Shown here piece after piece: positions 1 through 5,133 of a stretch of DNA of 5,133 nucleotides. How positions within the stretch are numbered: the first letter of the stretch is position 1; the number at the start of each line of letters is the position of its first letter. The translations under genes were made by a program, and so were the position numbers. Below the pieces are notes generated by a model that was not told where the DNA came from, searched no databases, and worked only from the letters and a program-made list of their open reading frames with translations. Source of the stretch: Bacillota bacterium (GTDB taxonomy: Bacteria > Bacillota > Clostridia > Acetivibrionales > DSM-2933); contig JAEZNF010000183.1 in the NCBI GenBank assembly GCA_023441845.1, forward strand, positions 1-5,133, given 5' to 3'.

Positions 1-470
1 TTTGGTATGTTTACAAGTACAATGCCGTTCAGATTTGCCATAGATGGTAATTCAACAGTAATGGATACCATGGTAAAGGTAAATGAAGGGTTAATGGAAT
101 GTTACTTTAACCAGAAATACCCTTATAACCTTCTTGTACAGGATCTGGAGCTTAAGAAGAAGGGGTATGATAATTTATTTAATATTTGTATTAATTATTA
201 CAATACCAAGCTTAATTCGGAACTGAACGGGTTTCCGATAGAAAATGTTGAATTTTATAATGGCTATCAGATATATTCTATGCAACTGGTTATTAAGGAC
301 TGGTCTGATTCGGGGAGTTTGACATTAGACTTTGACTACAAGGTTAATGACTTCACGGATGAGCAGATTGATGATACGTATGTTCGCCTGCTGAATCTGA
401 TAAATCATATGATAACAAACCCCCATGAGAAAGTCGGGAATTTAAGTATACTGTCGGTTGATGAGAGAAA
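1..470 (+). other. Condensation domain, C-terminal part; possibly a starter (acylating) C domain
   Basis: This is the last roughly 155 residues of a condensation domain, which joins an upstream acyl or peptidyl group to the amino acid on this module's carrier. The conserved GMF-STMPFR core stretch opens the window, followed by KYPYNLLVQDL (115-147) and the FNICINYYN stretch, then the linker LSVDERKKIL leading into the A domain. The catalytic HHxxxDG motif lies before the window. The variable region between GMF and the linker resembles, from memory, starter C domains that N-acylate the first residue more than ordinary LCL domains. That subtype call is a weak impression, since the diagnostic N-terminal half is missing. 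Confidence 0.85.
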
Positions 471-3400
471 AAAAATATTGTATGGTTTCAATGCTACCGA
501 AACAGAGTATCCAAAGGATAAAGTGATATATGAATTATTTGAAGAGCAAGTAAAGAAGACGCCTGATATAGTCGCTATCAGTTATGATAATAATGAATTA
601 ACCTATCGTGAATTAAACGATAAGGCTAATCAGCTTGCAAGGTACCTTGTTAAAGAAGGTGTAAACGAACAAACTATTGTTGGATTGCTGACGGCACATT
701 CCATAGAAACAGTTATCGGCATCCTTGGTATTTTAAAAGCAGGTGGGGCTTATTTACCAATCGACCCCGGTTATCCGAATGAAAGGATAAATTATATGCT
801 TGGGGATTCAGGCTGCGAATTATTGCTTACAAATATTGAATTGCCTGAGTGTGTAAGGTTTAGCGGTGAGATAATTGATCTTAATAATAAAAGCATATAT
901 TTAGGAGAGACATCAAACCTGGCTGTCACTAACAAACCGAATGATTTGGTATATGTAATTTATACATCCGGCTCTACAGGAAAACCAAAGGGAACAATGA
1001 TTGAACATCAAGGGTTGGTCAATTACATCTGGTGGGCAAAAAAAATGTATGTTAGAAGTGAAGAAGAAGTATTCCCGTTATATTCATCTCTAGCATTTGA
1101 CTTGACTGTTACATCAATTTTTACCCCATTAATAAGTGGAAGCAGGATTATTGTATATAGTGACAGTAAGGATGACGAAGAATATGTGTTATATAAAATA
1201 ATAAAAGAAAATAAGGCCACTGTTATTAAACTTACTCCATCCCATCTATCTTTAATAAAAGACATGGATAACAGGGATTCCACTATTAGAAGGCTGATTG
1301 TAGGTGGAGAAGATTTAAAGGTAAGTCTTGCACGGGATATTTATGAAAGCTTTGATAAAAAGGTTGAAATATATAATGAATACGGCCCTACTGAAACAGT
1401 CGTAGGATGTATGATACATAAATATGATTATGAAAGCTATACCAGGGTTTCAGTTCCAATAGGAATTCCCGCTGAAAATGTGCAAATCTATATTTTGGAC
1501 GAAAACCTCAATCCGGTACCCCCAAATACACCCGGAGAAATCTACATATCCGGTGATGGAGTTGCAAGGGGCTATTTTGAAAGACCTGAACTGACAATGG
1601 AAAAGTTCATGGAGAATCCTTTTTTAAATGGAAGAAGGATGTATAAGACAGGCGATTTAGCTAGATTTTTGAGCAATGGCAAAATCGAGTATGTTGGCAG
1701 GGCAGACCAACAGGTTAAAGTTCGTGGATATCGTATTGAGCTGGGAGAAATTGAGAAATTCCTGTTAAAACATGAGGCAGTAAAAAATGCTGTTGTAATA
1801 GATCTAGAGCATGAAAATAGTAGTAAATACCTTTGTGCATATATAGTTAAAAAGGAAGAGGTTTCAACAAGCGAATTAAAGAACTTTTTGTTAAAACATT
1901 TGCCTGAATATATGGTTCCGGTGTATTTTGTGGAAATGGGAGAAATCCCTTTAACGGTTAACGGCAAGGTCAACAGAGAGCTGATGCCTCAACCTGAAGT
2001 TGAGAAAATTGAGGTTACGGAGTTTATTACATATGGAAATGAAAACGAGAAAATTCTTGTAGATGCTGTTTGCAATATTCTGAATCTGGAAAGAGTGAGT
2101 ATACGGCAAAATTTCTATCACCTTGGGGGAGATTCAATTAAAGCGATACAGATTGCTTCAAAATTGAACGATAAGGGGTTCAAGATTAAGGTTAAAGATA
2201 TACTGGCCAATCCCATCATAGAGGAAATGGCTTTATATGTTGAACAAAGTAAAGAGAGGTTAATCAGCCAGGAACCTTGCGAAGGAAGTATTAAAACTAC
2301 ACCTATCGTGTCCTGGTTTTTCTCCCGGAATTTTGCCAACCCGAATTTCTATAATCAGAGTGTCTTATTGGAATTAACACAGGGCATTGAAACCAGTAAG
2401 CTTGAAATAATAGTGAATAAATTAATAAAACACCATGATTCATTAAGAATCAATTACAATTCTCATACGGGAGAGCTGTTTTATAATAACGAGCATTTAG
2501 TCAAGTATCATAATATCGAAGAATATGATTTAACGGGTTTATCATACTCAAAACAGAAAATGATGAGTATTGCCTATGATTTGAAATCCGGTTTTGATAT
2601 AGAAAATGACATACTGATTAAAGCGTGTGTGTTCAATTCCGAGCAGTTTGGAAGATGCTTGTTTTTAACTGCTCATCATTTGGTAGTTGATGGCGTATCA
2701 TGGAGAATTATATTGGAAGATATTAATACCATGATTACGCAAATGAATAGCAGACAGGAAATTGCGCTCCAATCCAAAACGCATTCATACCGGGAATGGG
2801 CTGAGGCATTGGGGGATTATATCAATCAGGAATTGGATGAAGAAAAAGGTTACTGGACGGATGTCTTGAGTAAAAAATTCAGTTTTCCTGTAGATAATGA
2901 TTCGGGTAATGATACTGTCGGTAGCAGTTATACGCTGACTGCGCAGCTAAATGAAGATTTGACCGAGTGTCTGCTGACAAAGGCGAATACTGCATATAAT
3001 ACTGATACAAAGGATTTGTTGATAACATCTCTATTAAAAACTATAAAAGAGTTTACCGGAAATGAGGACATACTCATTGAACTTGAAGGCCACGGCAGGG
3101 GAGAAATATCTGAAAGTTTGGATATATCAAGGACAGTTGGGTGGTTCACAACTTTATATCCTTTTTATATAAAGTTGGATAGGGATGACATATCAGACCA
3201 GATTAAAGCGGTTAAAGAGCAAATAAGAAAAGTTCCTAATAATGGTATTGGCTTTGGCTTACTGAAGTATGTGTCAGGGGATTTAAATGATAATAATCAA
3301 AGGTATGTCAGGTTCAATTATCTGGGGGATTTTTCAATGGGTAACAGTTCGGTGAAACTGCTAAATGACCAAACAGGTAATGATAGCAGTAAAGAAAACA

Positions 3401-3639
3401 ATTCAACCTGCATAATAGAACTGAATTGTTTGATAATAAGCGGTAAGTTTAACTTATTATTGTCATACTCCAGAAATAGATTTTTGGAAGACACCATGGA
3501 AAGGTTTGTAAATAATTATACAGATAATCTTAAAGCAATTATTAATCATTGTTGTGAAAAGAATTTAGTTGAGTTTACCCCTTCCGATTTTGATACGGTA
3601 GATTTATCTCTTGAGGAACTGGAAGGGCTTTTTAGTTAG
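1..3639 (+). CDS. NRPS, 5'-partial: C(partial)-A(Asn)-T-E module with C-terminal docking tail
   Basis: Cytoplasmic nonribosomal peptide synthetase that activates an amino acid, condenses it with an upstream acyl or peptidyl donor and epimerizes it on the carrier. The reading frame is open to base 1: the codons before the first ATG (base 7) encode Phe-Gly, which continue the conserved condensation-domain stretch FGMF-STMPFR, so that ATG is internal and the true start lies upstream. Domains: C-terminal part of C (about 1-470), A (about 515-1990), T (about 2040-2250), E (about 2290-3570), tail (3577-3636). All core motifs from A3 to A10, the carrier serine and the E motifs are intact, with no frameshift. 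There is no thioesterase, so the product must pass to another synthetase. The A-domain pocket predicts Asn and the E domain predicts D-Asn. The downstream peptidase gene suggests that this is the capping module of a prodrug pathway, comparable to ClbN; that is inference. Family certain, substrate likely. Confidence 0.97.
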   Translation, partial: FGMFTSTMPFRFAIDGNSTVMDTMVKVNEGLMECYFNQKYPYNLLVQDLELKKKGYDNLFNICINYYNTKLNSELNGFPIENVEFYNGYQIYSMQLVIKDWSDSGSLTLDFDYKVNDFTDEQIDDTYVRLLNLINHMITNPHEKVGNLSILSVDERKKILYGFNATETEYPKDKVIYELFEEQVKKTPDIVAISYDNNELTYRELNDKANQLARYLVKEGVNEQTIVGLLTAHSIETVIGILGILKAGGAYLPIDPGYPNERINYMLGDSGCELLLTNIELPECVRFSGEIIDLNNKSIYLGETSNLAVTNKPNDLVYVIYTSGSTGKPKGTMIEHQGLVNYIWWAKKMYVRSEEEVFPLYSSLAFDLTVTSIFTPLISGSRIIVYSDSKDDEEYVLYKIIKENKATVIKLTPSHLSLIKDMDNRDSTIRRLIVGGEDLKVSLARDIYESFDKKVEIYNEYGPTETVVGCMIHKYDYESYTRVSVPIGIPAENVQIYILDENLNPVPPNTPGEIYISGDGVARGYFERPELTMEKFMENPFLNGRRMYKTGDLARFLSNGKIEYVGRADQQVKVRGYRIELGEIEKFLLKHEAVKNAVVIDLEHENSSKYLCAYIVKKEEVSTSELKNFLLKHLPEYMVPVYFVEMGEIPLTVNGKVNRELMPQPEVEKIEVTEFITYGNENEKILVDAVCNILNLERVSIRQNFYHLGGDSIKAIQIASKLNDKGFKIKVKDILANPIIEEMALYVEQSKERLISQEPCEGSIKTTPIVSWFFSRNFANPNFYNQSVLLELTQGIETSKLEIIVNKLIKHHDSLRINYNSHTGELFYNNEHLVKYHNIEEYDLTGLSYSKQKMMSIAYDLKSGFDIENDILIKACVFNSEQFGRCLFLTAHHLVVDGVSWRIILEDINTMITQMNSRQEIALQSKTHSYREWAEALGDYINQELDEEKGYWTDVLSKKFSFPVDNDSGNDTVGSSYTLTAQLNEDLTECLLTKANTAYNTDTKDLLITSLLKTIKEFTGNEDILIELEGHGRGEISESLDISRTVGWFTTLYPFYIKLDRDDISDQIKAVKEQIRKVPNNGIGFGLLKYVSGDLNDNNQRYVRFNYLGDFSMGNSSVKLLNDQTGNDSSKENNSTCIIELNCLIISGKFNLLLSYSRNRFLEDTMERFVNNYTDNLKAIINHCCEKNLVEFTPSDFDTVDLSLEELEGLFS
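515..1990 (+). other. Adenylation domain, predicted L-asparagine specificity
   Basis: ATP-dependent domain that makes the aminoacyl-adenylate and loads it on the carrier thiol. Seen motifs: A1/A2 (LTYREL, then LKAGGAYLPIDP), A3 YTSGSTGKPKG (961-993), A5 NEYGPTE (1375-1395), A7 YKTGDLAR, A8 GRADQQVKVRGYRIELGEIE, and A10 NGKVNR with the catalytic lysine at 1966-1968. Aligned by eye to GrsA, the pocket residues are D235 (1099), L236 (1102), T239 (1111), K278 (1228), I299 (1297), G301 (1303), E322 (1378), V330 (1402), G331 (1405) and K517 (1966). The established Asn code is DLTKLGEVGK, so only Leu299 to Ile differs. The Asp code (DLTKVGHIGK) fits less well because position 322 here is Glu, not His. 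Confidence 0.93.
2041..2250 (+). other. Peptidyl carrier (T/PCP) domain
   Basis: Four-helix carrier domain that holds the growing chain on a 4'-phosphopantetheine arm. The core motif YHLGGDSIKAIQ is intact, with the modified serine at 2134-2136. The form GGDSI, with Asp before the Ser, is typical of carriers placed directly before epimerization domains, which fits the E domain that follows. Length and spacing to A and E are normal. Confidence 0.95.
2290..3573 (+). other. Epimerization domain, predicted to convert L-Asn to D-Asn on the carrier
   Basis: Condensation-fold domain that inverts the alpha carbon of the carrier-bound residue. The catalytic HHLVVDG (2674-2694) is shared with C domains, but the other motifs are specific to E domains: EGHGRGE (3085-3105) with the presumed catalytic Glu at 3085-3087, DISRTVGWFT (RTVGWFT at 3130-3150), PNNGIGFG (3235-3258) and FNYLGDF (FNYLG at 3313-3327). 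All key residues are present, so activity is expected. The one small departure is Gly after EGHGR, where Glu is common. Confidence 0.95.
3577..3636 (+). other. C-terminal docking (COM donor-like) tail
   Basis: The last twenty residues begin TPSDFD and end in an acidic amphipathic stretch, LSLEELEGLF. This resembles the communication-mediating donor helix found after terminal E domains, as in the tyrocidine and surfactin synthetases, which docks to the N-terminus of the next synthetase. It implies hand-off of the D-Asn intermediate in trans to another NRPS or hybrid enzyme not in this window. Confidence 0.7.
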
Positions 3640-3663
3640 TAGTTAATTATCTAGAAGTATATA

Positions 3664-3677
3664 GTGGGGGTTAATAA
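3664..3677 (+). promoter_or_regulatory. Ribosome binding site for the downstream peptidase gene
   Basis: A run of five G (3666-3670), preceded by GT, lies seven bases before the ATG at 3678, a normal Shine-Dalgarno spacing for a Firmicute. It fixes the start of the peptidase, which also fits the signal peptide that begins there. The whole gap of 38 bases after the NRPS stop shows no inverted repeat with a T tract and no obvious promoter, so the two genes are probably co-transcribed. Confidence 0.75.
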
Positions 3678-5133
3678 ATGAAAAAAAGAGTTGCTATATT
3701 TCTATTTCTATTTGTTTTTTTATTTTCAAATTCTGTACTTGCTGAAACTGAAAAAAGTAAAACTGGGTTTTCTCAACAAAGCAGCTTGACAGATGATAAG
3801 ATCAGTCAAATTGAATCTTGGATAAAAAAGAATATGAAGGATGGCAAGATTCCCGGTGCATCAGTTGTTATAGTTGAGGGGAATAAAACCGTTTATAGTA
3901 AAGGATTTGGTTATTCGAATGTTGAGACAAGAAAACCGGTAACCCAAGATTCTTTATTTGAACTTGGGTCTACAAGCAAAGCGCTTACTGCTCTTGGAAT
4001 ACTCAAACTTGAAAAAGAGGGTCTGGTCAATTTGAAAGACCCGGTAAATAAGTATATACCGTGGTTTCGGGTGAAATATAAGGGTAACCATAGAGGAGAA
4101 AAGGTTAATGGCTATGTGGACATTACATTAGAACAGTTATTATATCATACAAGTGGAATTCCATTTAAATCAATAGGGGATATTCCAATAGGTGAAAGTG
4201 ATGATACACTTGAAAAGACTGTAAGGACTCAAGTGGATAAAGAACTTGACTTTTATCCGGGAGAGAAATTTCTTTATGCAACGATAAATTATGATATTCT
4301 TGGACTTGTTATACAAAATGTTTCACATTTATCATATGAAGACTATATGAGAAAAAATATTATAGAGGCATTAGGGCTTAATAATACTTATTTATCTGGA
4401 AGTGAAGCGGCTAAGCATAATTTAGCAAGTGGATACAAAGTAAGATTTCTAAAGCCGGTGGAATACAAAGCCCCTATTTACAGAGGTAATACTCCTGCGG
4501 GGTATATAATAACAAATGCTGAGGATTTAGCAAAATGGATTAAAATACAACTTGGTACTGAAGACTCAATTAAGCTCGAAAAGAACTTAGTTGATATTTC
4601 TCATATACCTGATCGTACAGTTGCCCCGAGTGATGATGGATCTTCATATGCCAGCGGCTGGTCCGTGTTTCAAGATGGTGGTGGGATGATTTCTCATGGG
4701 GGAGGTAATCCGAATTACTCATCATATATTTTGTTTAGACCTCAAGAGAAATATGGAGTGGGTATTCTTGCTAACTTAAACTCTTCATACACTGACGCGA
4801 TTGCAAAGGGTATTGATAATATAATTCTGGGAGAAAAACCAAAGAATAATATATCCGACACATATATTTCAATTGATAATGCCTCATTTACTATTGTCAT
4901 AATATCTTTACCGGTTGCACTTGCAACTATTTTCTTGTTATCTCTTTTTATAATTCAAATTATTAAAAGAGAAAGAAAGTATATTGGAGCTATAAAAAGG
5001 GTTATTCTTAATACCTTTTTTCTATTGCTTTTCATATCGGGTTTAGGATATTGTATGTACAGAATACCTGATGTGCTATATTGGGGACTACCATGGAGTT
5101 TTATTAAAGTTTGGGCTCCACAGAGCCTAATAA
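3678..5133 (+). CDS. Membrane-anchored S12-family serine peptidase (class C beta-lactamase fold), 3'-partial; likely ClbP-like prodrug-activating peptidase
   Basis: The frame runs open to the window end (485 codons, no stop), so the C-terminus is missing. Residues 1-22 form a signal peptide: MKKR, a hydrophobic core, then cleavage likely after VLA. The extracytoplasmic domain spans about 40-385 and has catalytic S98-T-S-K101 within ELGSTSK, Tyr200 in FLYATINYDILG, and H340-G-G followed by GNPNYSSY. Tyr200 is followed by A-T, not the usual x-Asn. Two membrane helices follow, at about 404-429 and 442-461, split by a basic segment (KRERK...KR) expected on the cytoplasmic side, so the catalytic domain faces outside. 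This order matches ClbP (about 500 residues, three C-terminal helices), which removes an N-acyl-D-Asn cap from precolibactin. Placed 38 bases after an Asn-activating C-A-T-E module, it most likely uncaps the product during or after export. Alternatives are a D-stereospecific resistance peptidase or a cell-wall carboxypeptidase/PBP4*-like protein. Fold certain; ClbP-like role inferred. Confidence 0.95.
   Translation, partial: MKKRVAIFLFLFVFLFSNSVLAETEKSKTGFSQQSSLTDDKISQIESWIKKNMKDGKIPGASVVIVEGNKTVYSKGFGYSNVETRKPVTQDSLFELGSTSKALTALGILKLEKEGLVNLKDPVNKYIPWFRVKYKGNHRGEKVNGYVDITLEQLLYHTSGIPFKSIGDIPIGESDDTLEKTVRTQVDKELDFYPGEKFLYATINYDILGLVIQNVSHLSYEDYMRKNIIEALGLNNTYLSGSEAAKHNLASGYKVRFLKPVEYKAPIYRGNTPAGYIITNAEDLAKWIKIQLGTEDSIKLEKNLVDISHIPDRTVAPSDDGSSYASGWSVFQDGGGMISHGGGNPNYSSYILFRPQEKYGVGILANLNSSYTDAIAKGIDNIILGEKPKNNISDTYISIDNASFTIVIISLPVALATIFLLSLFIIQIIKRERKYIGAIKRVILNTFFLLLFISGLGYCMYRIPDVLYWGLPWSFIKVWAPQSLI

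Noticed and set aside
7..9. First ATG as the start of the NRPS gene
   Set aside because: The frame is open to base 1, the two codons before it (Phe-Gly) complete a conserved C-domain motif, and no ribosome binding site could fit. The gene begins upstream.
1023..1283. Minus-strand open frame inside the A domain
   Set aside because: It is antisense to conserved A-domain codons, shows no recognisable motif and is a shadow of the + strand frame.
1572..1973. Minus-strand open frame of 133 codons inside the A domain
   Set aside because: It overlies motifs A6 to A10 on the opposite strand, and its Ser/Leu/Phe-rich translation is what the antisense of AT-rich coding DNA gives.
2118..2339. Minus-strand open frame across the carrier-to-E junction
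   Set aside because: It is antisense to the carrier serine motif, with no ribosome binding site or recognisable product.
2928..3149. Minus-strand open frame inside the E domain
   Set aside because: It is antisense to the conserved EGHGR and RTVGWFT motifs and is a shadow frame.
2290..3573. Second condensation domain instead of an E domain
   Set aside because: HHxxxDG is shared by both, but EGHGR, RTVGWFT and FNYLGDF are E-specific, and no A domain follows.
3640..3677. Transcription terminator or promoter between the two genes
   Set aside because: The gap is only 38 bases and AT-rich, with several extra stop codons but no stem-loop with a T tract and no convincing -35/-10 pair.
3678..5133. 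True class C beta-lactamase conferring drug resistance
   Set aside because: The fold and SxxK match, but the YxN motif is altered, HGG replaces KTG, and C-terminal membrane helices are not found in beta-lactamases. The NRPS context also favours a pathway peptidase.

Overview
The window is AT-rich, codes densely on the + strand, and favours A/T-ending codons (many AGA, ATA, AAA, TTA). This suggests a low-GC Firmicute, most likely a clostridial or related Gram-positive genome; that is inference from composition and signal style, not from a marker gene. It holds two genes, both cut by the window edges, in one apparent operon of a nonribosomal peptide gene cluster.

Bases 1-3639 are the 3' part of a nonribosomal peptide synthetase (NRPS). 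Visible domains in order are the C-terminal part of a condensation (C) domain, a complete adenylation (A) domain, a carrier (T) domain, an epimerization (E) domain and a short C-terminal docking-like tail. There is no thioesterase. The A-domain pocket reads D-L-T-K-I-G-E-V-G-K in GrsA numbering, one conservative change from the usual asparagine code. The module should therefore load L-Asn, condense it with an upstream acyl or peptidyl group, and turn it into D-Asn.

After a 38-base gap with a clear ribosome binding site and no terminator, bases 3678-5133 begin a membrane-anchored serine peptidase of the class C beta-lactamase/S12 fold. It has a signal peptide, an extracytoplasmic domain with SxxK, a Y-A-T in place of the usual YxN, and an H-G-G motif. 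At least two C-terminal transmembrane helices follow before the window ends.

A C-A(Asn)-T-E module next to a membrane-bound S12 peptidase matches the prodrug self-protection scheme of colibactin (ClbN/ClbP), xenocoumacin (XcnA/XcnG) and zwittermicin (ZmaO/ZmaM). In that scheme a peptide is made with an N-terminal acyl-D-Asn cap, exported inactive, and uncapped outside the membrane. My main proposal is that this window carries such a pair from a Gram-positive, probably clostridial, cluster whose product I cannot name. The start of the C domain and the end of the peptidase lie outside the window, so the acyl-starter role and the exact peptidase type are unproven.
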